Origin: an uncultured Pelagibacteraceae bacterium
GTDB taxonomy: Bacteria > Pseudomonadota > Alphaproteobacteria > Pelagibacterales > Pelagibacteraceae
Length of the DNA stretch: 37,920 nt
Reading direction: 5' to 3'
Assembly: GCA_902592935.1 (NCBI GenBank)
Contig: CACJGD010000009.1
Location: 1-37,920, forward strand
Both the position numbers and the translations under genes were made by a program. The stretch's first letter is position 1. Each line of letters opens with the position of its first letter. The notes under the pieces were generated by a model, which saw only the letters and a program-made list of their open reading frames with translations, was not told the DNA's origin and did no database searches. Shown here one piece after another: positions 24,530-33,708 of this stretch.

Positions 24530-26008
24530 CTATGCCAAAGTTTTTCTAATTGCTAGTTTCCATCCTTGTAATAATTGATTTCTCAATGAATTTTTAATTT
24601 TTGGTGAAAAAGCTTTATCTTTTTGCCAAATATTTTTAATTTGATTTAATGATTTAAACTCTCCAACTTGATATCCGGCAAAAAGCGCTACTCCTAATGC
24701 GGTAGTTTCCAATACTTTTGGTCTAATTACTTTTAACTTTATTGTGTCTGATAAGAATTGTGAAAACCAGTTGTTTGCAACCATACCTCCATCAATTTTT
24801 ACTATTCTAGGTTTCAAACCATCTTTGTTCATAGCGTTAAAAAGATCATAACTTTGATAAGCAACGGACTCGACTGTTGCTCTTACTAAACTTTGCCAAT
24901 TACTATCTCTAGTTAAACCTGTAATTAAACCTCTTGCTTCTGGTCTCCAATAAGGTGCACCCATACCGCTGAAAGCAGGAACTACATAGATACCATCATT
25001 TATATTTGATGATCTTGCTATTTTTTCTGTCTCTGGTGCTTTTTTTATTAATTTCATTTTATCTCTTAACCATTGCACGCCAGCGCCAGCTATGAAAATT
25101 GATCCCTCTAAAGCATAAGTAGTCTTATTATTCAATCGATAACATATTGTTGTTAATAATTTATTTTTCGAATTTATTTTTTTAGAACCTGTATTCATAA
25201 TTACAAAAGCACCTGTTCCATAAGTGCTTTTAATTGAACCTTTTTCAAAACAAGTTTGACCAACCGCAGCAGCCTGTTGATCACCTAAAACAGCAGATAT
25301 TGGAATCTCTTTTCCAGTAATTTTTTTATCAGTTTTGCCAAAGTCATCAGCTGAATTTTTTACTTCGGGTAGAATACTCTTTGGAATGTTTAATTTTTTT
25401 AAAATTTCATCGTCCCATTTGTTGTTATTAATATTAAATAACATTGTCCTACTTGCGTTTGTAGCTTCGGTTAAATGTTGTTTTCCTTTAGTTAATTTCC
25501 AAATTAAAAAAGTGTCAACTGTCCCAAATAATAAATTATTTGATTTTAATAATTTTTTAGACTGCTTAACATTATCTAAAATCCATCTTACTTTTGTTGC
25601 TGAAAAATAAGGATCAATAAATAATCCTGTCCTCTTTCTAAAATCATTTTCATATTTTTTATTTTTAAGTATTTTACAATATTCTTGAGTTCTACGATCT
25701 TGCCAAACTATTGCATTATAAATTGGCTTTCCAGTTTTCTTGTTCCATAAAATTGTTGTTTCTCTTTGATTGGTAATTCCAATAGTAATAATATGACCTC
25801 TAATTTTGTTAGCTTTATTAATAACATTCTTAAGTGCTTTAAGGGTTGTTGACCAAATCTCATTAGGGTTATGTTCTACCCACCCATTTTTTGGGAAATA
25901 TTGTTTAAATTCATACTGCGAAACAAATTCAATTTTTCCTTTTGTGTTAAAAAGTATTACTCTTGAGGAAGTGGTACCTTGATCAATAGAAATTATAAAT
26001 TTTTTCAA
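24530..26008 (-). CDS. glpK: Glycerol kinase
   Basis: A 492-residue FGGY-family kinase. SIDQGTTSSRVILF (7-20) is the N-terminal ATP-binding motif, GITNQRETTILWNKKTGKPI and NAIVWQDRRT are typical of GlpK, and ESVAYQSYDL and KIDGGMVANNWFSQFL lie in the C-terminal half. Length is normal (about 500). It phosphorylates glycerol to glycerol-3-phosphate. It is 4 bases after the end of the TMAO-type permease gene and 8 bases before gpsA, so it is probably expressed with the transporter. No glycerol facilitator gene is seen in the window. Confidence 0.95.
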   Translation of the reverse strand: MKKFIISIDQGTTSSRVILFNTKGKIEFVSQYEFKQYFPKNGWVEHNPNEIWSTTLKALKNVINKANKIRGHIITIGITNQRETTILWNKKTGKPIYNAIVWQDRRTQEYCKILKNKKYENDFRKRTGLFIDPYFSATKVRWILDNVKQSKKLLKSNNLLFGTVDTFLIWKLTKGKQHLTEATNASRTMLFNINNNKWDDEILKKLNIPKSILPEVKNSADDFGKTDKKITGKEIPISAVLGDQQAAAVGQTCFEKGSIKSTYGTGAFVIMNTGSKKINSKNKLLTTICYRLNNKTTYALEGSIFIAGAGVQWLRDKMKLIKKAPETEKIARSSNINDGIYVVPAFSGMGAPYWRPEARGLITGLTRDSNWQSLVRATVESVAYQSYDLFNAMNKDGLKPRIVKIDGGMVANNWFSQFLSDTIKLKVIRPKVLETTALGVALFAGYQVGEFKSLNQIKNIWQKDKAFSPKIKNSLRNQLLQGWKLAIRKTLA

Positions 26009-26012
26009 CGGA

Positions 26013-28166
26013 CTACGCTATGCCTAAGTGTTTTTTTCTTTTTTCTACCCAAGTTCTAATCAAATTATCAAAAATCAATCCTATAAACGCAACACAGATA
26101 CCAAGTGTTAATCCAATTCCTGCGCCATTTTTATCTGATAGGGCTTTTAAAATATATTGTCCAAGATCTTCTGTTCCAATAAATGCACCAATTATTACCA
26201 TAAATAAAGCAAAAACTATTGTTTGATTTATACCAAGCATCATGTGTGGAAATGCTAATGGAAACTCAATTTTTGTTAATCTTTGAAGTTTATTTACACC
26301 AGACATTGTTGCGGCTTCATGCAAGCCCACAGGAACACTTCTTAAACCTTCAATTGTGTACCTTGTTGCAGGAATTGTTGCATAAACAATTACTGCAATT
26401 AATACAGAAGTATCTGTAATTCCAAAAAGCATCATTACTGGAATTAGATATACAAATGATGGGAATGTTTGGAATATATCACAAACACCTAGCATAAACG
26501 CTGCTGATTTTTTATTTTGAAAACATAACGTTCCAACTGTAAATCCTATTAAACAAGAAATAACTACTCCAAAAGTTGCCATATATAATGTTACTAGCGC
26601 TCTATCCCACCACGGACTTAGTGCTATAAATAAAGTCAAAGCAGCAACAACTAATGCTGAACGAATTCCTCCAATTAAATATCCCGCTCCAACTGCTAAC
26701 ACTAATGTAGCTACTGCAGGCATTCTTAAATATAAAGCTCTCATCGGCTGAAGCACATCTTGAATTAACCATGTATTGAATGCTTTAATATACACGAAGA
26801 AAGTATCAAAAATCCAATCAACTCCTTTATTCCAAAAATCTGCTGTCGATATTCCTTTGTTATGGGGAATTTCAAACAAATAATTAAAGCTACCTTTGAA
26901 AATAAAAGTCCCAACGTATGCAAGAATTATTCCAATTACGAATGAAGCTGCAAAAAATATTACGTTTTTATTTCTTTGGAAAAATGTCAGATTACCAAAA
27001 TAATCTGTTTGTTTATTTGCCCAAGCTAAAGACATTTTATCTAGAAGAATTGCAATTAAACTAATGCACAATCCTGCTTCCAATGCTAATCCAATATTAA
27101 GTTGGTTCAATGCTAATAATAAATTAAATCCCAAACCTTTTGCACCAATAAATGCAGATATGACTGCCATTGAAAAACAAACCATAATAACTTGGTTAAC
27201 TCCAATTAAAATATCTCGTCTTGCTGTAGGAATTAATACCTTAAGCATTAGTTGCCAATTAGTACACCCGCTCATTCGTCCTGCTTCAATTACTTCCGGG
27301 GGTATGGCTCTTAAGCCTAAAATTGTAAGTAGTATCATTGGTGGAACTGCAACAACCATAGTAATAATTACGGCTGCATGATCACCAACTCCAAAAAGAA
27401 CTAGTGCAGGAACTAATACAGCGTATTGTGGCATGGTTTGCATTACTAAAAGAATTGGGTACAAAGCTTTTTCAACACGTTTACTTTTGTATGCTGCTAT
27501 GCCTAAACCTAATCCAAAAATAAATGAGAGTGGAGCTGCAACAAGTATAAATGAAAGTGTTTGCATTGATGGTTTCCATTGTCCAAATATAGAAATATAG
27601 ATCATTGTTAAACCAGCAAACACAGCCAATCCTTTTCCGCTTAACTTATAAGATAATATTGCTGCTCCAGCAGCGACAATAGTCCAGGGTAGACCTGGTA
27701 ACTCTAACCACGGATATGCGTCTATAAAATCCCAACTAGTAAATGCAACAATAGTTTCTAAACCACCTAATAAAATCTCTCTAATCAATTCAATTAAAAA
27801 GGTCATAAATGCAGTTAAATTTCTACTTACTTGTAAGAGCAGCGGTCGAGTTTTAAACTCTTGGGTATCTTCATTCCAAAACTCCATTGGCATCCATTCA
27901 TTCATTAAGAAGAATAAAGAGTCATTTATCCAGATTGGCAACCATCCAAGTAAAGGAGGTAATCTCCAAAATACATCAAAAGCATAATACCTAACTTCTT
28001 TACCTAAAAAAAAGTAAACACTTTGGTTTGGATCTTTAACAAATTCTGCCTGACCTCTTATAAATTTATAAGTTTCAGGAACGTCAATTGCAAAACATAA
28101 AGCAAAAAATACAATTAATAAAAATAACCATTGGAATAATTTTGGATATTTTTTTAAGTACTCCAT
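26013..28166 (-). CDS. tmoW: ABC transporter permease with two fused permease domains, TMAO type
   Basis: A 717-residue inner-membrane protein that contains two BPD_transp_1 domains in tandem. The EAA loops are visible twice: EAGRMSGCTNWQLMLKVLIP (about 292-311) and EAATMSGVNKLQRLTKIEFP (about 619-638). Each is preceded by the P-x-F/A-V-Y/L segment of glycine betaine-type permeases (MQTMPQYAVLVPALVLFG and FQTFPSFVYLIPVMMLFG). About 11-14 membrane helices are expected. A fused permease of this size fits TmoW of the TMAO transporter. It starts 3 bases after the ATPase gene stop and is followed by glpK. The tmo assignment rests on gene context (tmm, tdm); a glycine betaine system is the main alternative. 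Confidence 0.8.
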   Translation of the reverse strand: MEYLKKYPKLFQWLFLLIVFFALCFAIDVPETYKFIRGQAEFVKDPNQSVYFFLGKEVRYYAFDVFWRLPPLLGWLPIWINDSLFFLMNEWMPMEFWNEDTQEFKTRPLLLQVSRNLTAFMTFLIELIREILLGGLETIVAFTSWDFIDAYPWLELPGLPWTIVAAGAAILSYKLSGKGLAVFAGLTMIYISIFGQWKPSMQTLSFILVAAPLSFIFGLGLGIAAYKSKRVEKALYPILLVMQTMPQYAVLVPALVLFGVGDHAAVIITMVVAVPPMILLTILGLRAIPPEVIEAGRMSGCTNWQLMLKVLIPTARRDILIGVNQVIMVCFSMAVISAFIGAKGLGFNLLLALNQLNIGLALEAGLCISLIAILLDKMSLAWANKQTDYFGNLTFFQRNKNVIFFAASFVIGIILAYVGTFIFKGSFNYLFEIPHNKGISTADFWNKGVDWIFDTFFVYIKAFNTWLIQDVLQPMRALYLRMPAVATLVLAVGAGYLIGGIRSALVVAALTLFIALSPWWDRALVTLYMATFGVVISCLIGFTVGTLCFQNKKSAAFMLGVCDIFQTFPSFVYLIPVMMLFGITDTSVLIAVIVYATIPATRYTIEGLRSVPVGLHEAATMSGVNKLQRLTKIEFPLAFPHMMLGINQTIVFALFMVIIGAFIGTEDLGQYILKALSDKNGAGIGLTLGICVAFIGLIFDNLIRTWVEKRKKHLGIA

Positions 28167-28169
28167 ATT

Positions 28170-29201
28170 TTAACTACCGTTTTTTCTTCCTCCAAAAACT
28201 GTATCAATTATCTTCGAAGGTTTGATTGAACCCACAATATTATTGTTTGAGTCAACTACTCCCACTAAATTATCTTGAGTAAGTATTTTTTCTGCAACAT
28301 TTTCTATAATTTCATCTTTTGATACTTTTAAATCTCCTAAATTATCTTTAGTTGAAGCATCCATTACATCCTCAATAACCAAAACTTTCTCTCTTGGGAC
28401 TTCTTCAGTAAACTTTCTTACATACTCAGTTGCAGGATTTAATACTATATTGGCGGGTGTATCTAATTGTTCTATTATACCATCTTTCATAATTGCTATA
28501 CGATCAGCTAATTTTAATGCCTCATCAAAATCATGGGTAATGAACATGATTGTTTTTTGTAATTTTTCCTGAAGTCTTAAAAACTCATCTTGCATTTCTT
28601 TTCTAATCAATGGGTCTAAAGCAGAAAAAGGTTCATCTAAAAACCATATATCTGGCTCTACAGCTAATGATCTTGCAATCCCTACTCTTTGTTGTTGTCC
28701 CCCTGAAAGTTCTCTAGGAAAATAGTTTTCTCTTCCATCAAGTCCAACTAATTTTACCATTTCCATTGCTCTGTTAATGCTATCTTCAGTATTAGTACCT
28801 TTGATCTGTAGTGGGAAAGCAATGTTTTCAACTACTGTTTTATGAGGTAACAATGCAAAACTTTGAAACACCATTCCCATTTTATTTCTTCTAAGCTCAA
28901 TTAATTCTTTATTGTTTAATTCAAGTAAATCTTGACCTTCTATGAAAATTTTTCCACCTGTTGCATCTGTTAGTCTTGATATGCATCTCAGTAATGTAGA
29001 TTTACCAGAGCCAGATAATCCCATCACTACTAACATTTCTCCTTTTGCAACTTCAAAAGAAGCATTATTAACTCCAACTATACATCCTTTTTCCTGAAAT
29101 GTTTTTGCATCAACATTGCCATTAGATTCTTCAAGCATCTTTTTGGCATTTTCTCCAAAAATTTTATAAACCGACTCGCATTTGATTACAGTCTCAGACA
29201 T
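28170..29201 (-). CDS. tmoV: ABC transporter ATPase, ProV/TmoV type
   Basis: A 343-residue ATPase. Walker A GLSGSGKST is at 61-69, the Q-loop is MVFQSFALLPHKTV, the signature is LSGGQQQRVGIARSLA and Walker B is WFLDEPFSALDP, so it should be active. The N-terminal ~40 residues with a GENAKKMLEE segment and the C-terminal ~60 residues with CBS-like character (LVGVVDSNNNIVGSIKP) are as in ProV of glycine betaine systems, where CBS domains sense ionic strength. It energises the fused permease (TmoW-like) immediately downstream. A 65-base gap separates it from the preceding unknown gene. The tmo name is inferred from neighbours. Confidence 0.82.
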   Translation of the reverse strand: MSETVIKCESVYKIFGENAKKMLEESNGNVDAKTFQEKGCIVGVNNASFEVAKGEMLVVMGLSGSGKSTLLRCISRLTDATGGKIFIEGQDLLELNNKELIELRRNKMGMVFQSFALLPHKTVVENIAFPLQIKGTNTEDSINRAMEMVKLVGLDGRENYFPRELSGGQQQRVGIARSLAVEPDIWFLDEPFSALDPLIRKEMQDEFLRLQEKLQKTIMFITHDFDEALKLADRIAIMKDGIIEQLDTPANIVLNPATEYVRKFTEEVPREKVLVIEDVMDASTKDNLGDLKVSKDEIIENVAEKILTQDNLVGVVDSNNNIVGSIKPSKIIDTVFGGRKNGS

Positions 29202-29266
29202 AAATTGTTTTAAAGTTATATTAAATTCTATAAAATTAAAATGTTAATAATTGTTGCCTTTCCTCG

Positions 29267-29818
29267 TTAAAAATTTTTAATAAAATAAACTCTTGTATCT
29301 ATTCCGGTGCTTAAAAAACTTAAAGCCTCTCCACTTATAGTAATACTTTCATCAACACCTACATTATTTCCACTAACTGTAAAACCTGCAAAACATTTAC
29401 CTTTTTCTTGATCCCACTCTACAAAAGTTTCATCAATTTTATTCCCATTAATTGTATAAAGCTCATGTGCTCTAAAATTTAAGAAATTAGCACCCATTAT
29501 TGCTCTTTGAGGAATTAGCTTAGTAGCTTTACAGACCTGCTCATATACTTCATCTGTTAATTTGTAGTGATCGGTTCCATCAAATGAAACCAATATTCCA
29601 GAAGGTAATTTAGATATTAATTCACTAAGTTTTTTTTCTTCAGCAATTCTTTCTTCCTCTAACTTCATTCTTTTCACCAAATCGTCACCCTGGCCAAAAA
29701 TTCCATTTAAAATACCAAAAGATATAATTACTATTAGAGTAATGAATATAAGACCAATAAATTGTCTCAAAGACTCAGGTAAATCTTTTATTTTATTAAT
29801 ATAATTTTCTTTTGACAT
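29267..29818 (-). CDS. Membrane-anchored protein of unknown function in the TMAO transporter operon
   Basis: A 183-residue protein. A short charged N-terminus precedes one hydrophobic helix (~19-40, QFIGLIFITLIVIISFGILN), then a Glu/Lys-rich helix (~48-68, KRMKLEEERIAEEKKLSEL), and then a beta-rich C-terminal domain of about 110 residues with two Cys (VCKATK and GKCFAGFTV), probably periplasmic. No family recognised. The start overlaps the MORN-protein stop by one base (TAATG), so translation is coupled. It lies between the tmoX terminator and tmoV. It could be a transporter accessory or an unrelated insert. Confidence 0.6.
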   Translation of the reverse strand: MSKENYINKIKDLPESLRQFIGLIFITLIVIISFGILNGIFGQGDDLVKRMKLEEERIAEEKKLSELISKLPSGILVSFDGTDHYKLTDEVYEQVCKATKLIPQRAIMGANFLNFRAHELYTINGNKIDETFVEWDQEKGKCFAGFTVSGNNVGVDESITISGEALSFLSTGIDTRVYFIKNF

Positions 29819-30195
29819 TATTCTTGTAACTTACCGTTTTTCCAAATACCTGATTTTTGTTTTCCATCTGCCCAAGTAAATGTTCCTTGACCATTCATAA
29901 AACCGTTCGCCCACTCTCCTTCATAAGTAGAGCCATCGGGAAATTTTAATGTTCCAATTCCGCTCCAAACACTATTTTTAAATTCTCCTTTATAAATATA
30001 TCCATTTGGCCAAGTCTCTATACCTTGTCCTTCTTTTTTTGTAGAAACCCACTCCCCCTCATAAGTGGTTTTATCGGTGTAAACCCACTTGCCATAGCCA
30101 TTATCACAATTGCCCTCTTTACAGCCCGTGCTACGTGCAAATGCAGAAGAACTTATTAAAAAGCTTAATAATATAAAAAGTAGAAATTTTTTCAT
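29818..30195 (-). CDS. MORN-repeat protein with signal peptide (125 aa)
   Basis: The N-terminus (MKKFLLFILLSFLISSSAFA, 1-20) is a clear secretion signal, probably cleaved after AFA. The mature part contains about three to four MORN repeats (YEGEWVSTKKEGQG, YKGEFKNSVWSGIG, YEGEWANGFMNGQG and a degenerate last one, KSGIWKNG). It has paired Cys in TGCKEGNCDNGYG just after the signal. Likely location: periplasm or outer surface. MORN repeats bind lipids or proteins in other systems; the role here is unknown. It comes just after the tmoX terminator and is coupled to the next unknown gene. Confidence 0.75.
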   Translation of the reverse strand: MKKFLLFILLSFLISSSAFARSTGCKEGNCDNGYGKWVYTDKTTYEGEWVSTKKEGQGIETWPNGYIYKGEFKNSVWSGIGTLKFPDGSTYEGEWANGFMNGQGTFTWADGKQKSGIWKNGKLQE

Positions 30196-30220
30196 GAATT
30201 TAGTTTACACAAAATCATAT

Positions 30221-30254
30221 AAAAAAAAATCCCCCCCAACAAGTTGGGGGAGAT
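30221..30254 (-). terminator. Strong Rho-independent terminator after tmoX
   Basis: Read on the minus strand, a GC-rich stem (5 G-C and 2 A-T pairs around a 4-base loop, extended by 3 more pairs past one mismatch) is followed by a run of nine or more T. It begins 22 bases after the tmoX stop. It should stop most transcripts, leaving the binding protein far more abundant than the transporter genes downstream. Confidence 0.93.
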
Positions 30255-30276
30255 TTTAAATTTTTAACTTTAATCC

Positions 30277-31221
30277 TTATTTAGTAAATGCTTTCCAAAC
30301 TGACTCGTTATCAGCTAACCATTTTTTAGCTGCATCTTCGTGAGTCATTTTGTCAACGTCAACTAAAGCTGCCATTGCACCAATTTGACTTGTAGAGAAT
30401 GACATTTTCTTGAATGTTGCTGCTGCTTTAGGATGAGTTTTTGGAAAATCTTCATGAACGGCTTTTTTCAAATAACCATCTGGAGATCCACATTTTCCAT
30501 CACCACCATCTTCTGGTCTACAACCAGCAGTATATGGAGGGAAATCAATAAATGTGAAACCAGCACCATCCGTAAAGTTCGGCGTCCAGTTGAAGATGAT
30601 TGTTCCTCTTCCTTCTTTTTCAGCTGCTGCTAATTCTGCCCAAAGTGCATCAGCACTTCCAGCAAATTTAACCCACCATAAATCACCTAAACCAAGTGCA
30701 TCAACCCTTTGCGGAATTAAGTCACCATGCCAAGTTTGTGGACCTTCCAACATTCTACCTTTTCCATCTGGTGAATCAGGTGTTGTAAAGTTTTTAGCAC
30801 AATCTGGATTTTTTAAAGCTGTCCAGTCTGGTAAACCTGGGCATAATCCCTTATCAGTAACCCAGTTTGGATATCCCATATCCTCAAGAGTTCTTGCTTC
30901 ATGATCACCCCAATCTAATAAACCACCTTTATCTAAAGCAGTAGTAAAAGATTTACCAAATGCAGATTCCCATACCTCATGAGATATAGTTACATCTCCA
31001 ATTCTAATTGACTCATAAACTGCTTGTGAGTCAGCGTTAACGTATTTAACGTTGTTACCCATACTTTCGAAAATCCCACCAATAACGTAAGCCATTACAA
31101 TTTGACTTGACCAGTTATGAGTTGGGATAACAATAGGCTTCTTGCTATCAGCGTTAGAAATTCCCGCAAAACTTACTACAGAAATAACCAGAGCAGATAG
31201 TAATGATATTATTTTTTTCAT
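30277..31221 (-). CDS. tmoX: TMAO-type ABC transporter substrate-binding protein
   Basis: A 314-residue periplasmic OpuAC-family protein. The signal peptide is about residues 1-24 (MKKIISLLSALVISVVSFAG, then ISNA before DSKK). Aromatic residues suited to a cation cage are abundant (PTHNWSSQ, HEVWESAF, LWWVKFAG, FNWTPNFT). Four Cys (GLCPG, DCAKN, GCRPED, GKCGS) may form disulfides. It is divergently transcribed from tdm and upstream of the ATPase/permease genes, which favours TMAO as a ligand; related glycine betaine or choline binding cannot be excluded. A ribosome site AGAGGGG (31227-31233) sits 5 bases before the ATG. The strong terminator behind it fits high expression. Confidence 0.85.
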   Translation of the reverse strand: MKKIISLLSALVISVVSFAGISNADSKKPIVIPTHNWSSQIVMAYVIGGIFESMGNNVKYVNADSQAVYESIRIGDVTISHEVWESAFGKSFTTALDKGGLLDWGDHEARTLEDMGYPNWVTDKGLCPGLPDWTALKNPDCAKNFTTPDSPDGKGRMLEGPQTWHGDLIPQRVDALGLGDLWWVKFAGSADALWAELAAAEKEGRGTIIFNWTPNFTDGAGFTFIDFPPYTAGCRPEDGGDGKCGSPDGYLKKAVHEDFPKTHPKAAATFKKMSFSTSQIGAMAALVDVDKMTHEDAAKKWLADNESVWKAFTK

Positions 31222-31363
31222 GTATACCCCTCTATTAATATTAATATTAACAGTCTATGACAAAAAGAATAGGTAGGTAAAGAATTATTAGTTCTAAAAA
31301 ATATATATATATTTAAACAATAAAAATGATGATAAAAATTATAAGAATATTAAAAAAATTAAA
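31222..31363. promoter_or_regulatory. Shared divergent promoter region of tmoX and tdm
   Basis: A 142-base, very AT-rich gap between divergent start codons. Next to the tmoX ribosome site are tandem TTAATA-type repeats (31234-31250), and at about 31301-31312 a run of alternating A and T. A TATAAG at 31340-31345 could be a -10 element for tdm, which has no clear Shine-Dalgarno. The nearest regulator candidate is the winged-helix-like protein at 33709. Motif assignments are tentative. Confidence 0.4.
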
Positions 31364-33703
31364 ATGTTAGGAACAAGTAAAGATATTAAATACCCCGGTT
31401 TAAATATTTTACCACCTGGAGTTGAAAGACATGTTGTAAATGGTGGTGCTCTTACTGCTTTTCAAATTTTTCCTGATGATGAAATAGAAATAATCAATAA
31501 TGAAGGAAATCAAACATGCGAGATTATTTGTTTTGATAAACATGGAAACTCAGATGTTGGAATATTAAATCTTAAATCAAACAATGAAAAAAACTTCATA
31601 AGAAATATTCTTGATGGCAATGATGAAACAATTTTAGCTACCAACTATCAATTAAAAAAAAGAAATTTAAAAATTTCTAATTCTAAATCCTCAATAATAT
31701 TTGATCTAGACACAGAGCCTGGTGAAAAAATTAAATTAAAGTCAAAAGATAAATGTTACGCAATATTTGCAGCTCCTGGTAAAGATATGGATGTTACAAA
31801 ACAAAATCCACCAACTGATTTAACTATATTCGTTAAAAGAGCTAAAATTGTTAATGATAAGGAATTAAATGTAATTCCTGATCCTGTTTTCGAGCCTGTT
31901 TATGAAGAGAATATAAAGAAAGAAAGTTGTATATCTTATGAAGTTAAAGAAGGAGATTATATACAGGTAATAAGTCCAACTGGCAGACAATGTTCCGACT
32001 TTGTGGCATTCGATACAAGAAAACTAGAAAAAGGAATTGAAAAAGGATTAGACTGGCAAACCACAAGAACATTCATGGGTAATACTTTCCCAGGACCAGG
32101 TTTGTTCTCTAAATTTTATGACACAGATCATGAACCACTTGTTGAAGTAATAAGAGATACAGTTGGAAAACACGATACTTTTAATCTTGCATGTACTTCA
32201 AAATATTATGAAGACTCAGGATACTTTGGTCATCCAAACTGTTCAGATAATTTAACTGAAAGTATGTCGAAATACGGTGTTCAGAAGCAAAAAGGTTGGC
32301 ATGCAATTAATTTATTTTTTAACACATCTGCTGCAGGATTAAATTCTGTAATTTCTGATGAATCTTATTCAAGGCCTGGTGATTATGTAATGTTTAAGGC
32401 TTTAAAAGATTTAACAATAGGAACAACCGCATGTCCAAGTGATATAGATCCTTGTAATTCATGGAATCCTACTAATATATTTGTTAGAACTTATGACAAA
32501 AATAAAGAATTTAGAAAGTCATTTGGTTTTAGAATGAAAGCAGACTCTGAAAATAAACTTACTAGAAATTCTGGCTTTTATGAAAGAACATCAAAATTAA
32601 CTAGAAACTTTGTTGATGCTAGAGGATTTTGGCTTCCAAATGATTACACCAAACATGGTTTGGTTAATGAGTACAATGCTTGCAGAAATGATGCTGTATT
32701 AATCGATCTATCATCGCTAAGAAAATTTGAAATAATTGGTCCTGATGCTGAAGAGTTAATGAACTACACTCTTACAAGAAATATAAAAAAACTTTCTGTT
32801 GGACAGGTTGTATATTCTGCAATGTGTTACGAAAATGGAATGATGTTCGATGACGGAACTCTTTTAAGATTAAGCGAAACAGGTTTTAGATGGATATGTG
32901 GAGATGAGTATGGTGGAGAATGGCTAAAAGAAATTGCAAAGAAAAAGAATTTTAATGCTATTGTTAAAAACTCTACAGACCAAATAAGCAATGTATCTTT
33001 GCAAGGTCCCAAAAGTAGAGAAATTTTAAAAAAAATTATTTTTACACCACCAACACAGCCTTCGATAGATGAGTTAGGCTGGTTTAGATTTACAATTTGT
33101 AGAATAGAAGAACTTCAAGGTATACCATTAATTGTTTCAAGAACTGGTTATACTGGTGAGTTAGGTTATGAGATATGGTGTCATCCAAAACAGGCACCAG
33201 AAGTTTGGGATAAATTAATGGAAGCGGGTAAAGATGATGGGCTTATTCCAGCTGGGTTTGCAGCTCTAGATAAACTTAGAATTGAGGCGGGTTTAATTTT
33301 ATTTGGTGCTGAGTTTGACGGTGAACAAGATCCCTTTGAAGCTGGTATAGGTTTTGCTGTTCCATTGAAAACAAAAGAAGAAGATTTCATTGGTAAAGAG
33401 GAATTAGTTAAAAGAAAGGCAAGCCCTCAAAAAAAATTAGTAGGATTGGAACTTGCTGGCAAAGAAATAGCTGGTCATGGAGACTGTGTTCATATTGGAA
33501 GATCTCAAGTTGGTATAGTTACAAGTGGATGTTTGTCCTCAACTTTAAATAAAAATATTGCACTTTGTAGAATAGACGTTCAGTACTCTGAGATTGGTAC
33601 TGATGTAGAGATTGGTAAAATTGACGGTCATCAAAAAAGAATTGGTGCAAAAGTAGTTGGTTTTCCTTTTTATGATCCAACTAAATCAAGAGTCAAAGCT
33701 TAA
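31364..33703 (+). CDS. tdm: Trimethylamine-N-oxide demethylase (aldolase), DUF1989 + GcvT
   Basis: A 779-residue two-part enzyme that converts TMAO to dimethylamine plus formaldehyde, with the GcvT part able to pass the one-carbon unit to THF. Order: an N-terminal region (~1-170, GVERHVVNGGALTAFQI), a DUF1989-type domain (~186-370, EGDYIQVISPTGRQCSDFVA, then HPNCSDN and TACPSD, with Cys suited to zinc), and a GcvT domain from ~415 (KFEIIGPDAEELM, VSLQGPKSREILKKI, SRTGYTGELGYEIWC). Length and domain order match Tdm. It is divergent from tmoX and 5 bases upstream of the winged-helix-like gene. It starts at the first ATG, with no clear Shine-Dalgarno. Confidence 0.92.
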   Translation: MLGTSKDIKYPGLNILPPGVERHVVNGGALTAFQIFPDDEIEIINNEGNQTCEIICFDKHGNSDVGILNLKSNNEKNFIRNILDGNDETILATNYQLKKRNLKISNSKSSIIFDLDTEPGEKIKLKSKDKCYAIFAAPGKDMDVTKQNPPTDLTIFVKRAKIVNDKELNVIPDPVFEPVYEENIKKESCISYEVKEGDYIQVISPTGRQCSDFVAFDTRKLEKGIEKGLDWQTTRTFMGNTFPGPGLFSKFYDTDHEPLVEVIRDTVGKHDTFNLACTSKYYEDSGYFGHPNCSDNLTESMSKYGVQKQKGWHAINLFFNTSAAGLNSVISDESYSRPGDYVMFKALKDLTIGTTACPSDIDPCNSWNPTNIFVRTYDKNKEFRKSFGFRMKADSENKLTRNSGFYERTSKLTRNFVDARGFWLPNDYTKHGLVNEYNACRNDAVLIDLSSLRKFEIIGPDAEELMNYTLTRNIKKLSVGQVVYSAMCYENGMMFDDGTLLRLSETGFRWICGDEYGGEWLKEIAKKKNFNAIVKNSTDQISNVSLQGPKSREILKKIIFTPPTQPSIDELGWFRFTICRIEELQGIPLIVSRTGYTGELGYEIWCHPKQAPEVWDKLMEAGKDDGLIPAGFAALDKLRIEAGLILFGAEFDGEQDPFEAGIGFAVPLKTKEEDFIGKEELVKRKASPQKKLVGLELAGKEIAGHGDCVHIGRSQVGIVTSGCLSSTLNKNIALCRIDVQYSEIGTDVEIGKIDGHQKRIGAKVVGFPFYDPTKSRVKA

Positions 33704-33708
33704 GAGCT

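Noticed and set aside
26020-27381. Plus-strand open frames opposite the fused permease gene, and similar frames opposite other genes
   Set aside because: They lie wholly within strong conserved genes on the other strand, have no recognisable domains and no ribosome sites; they are shadow frames.
31301-31312. Alternating A-T run as a repeat array
   Set aside because: It is a simple low-complexity AT run in a very AT-rich promoter region, too short to be a meaningful repeat.
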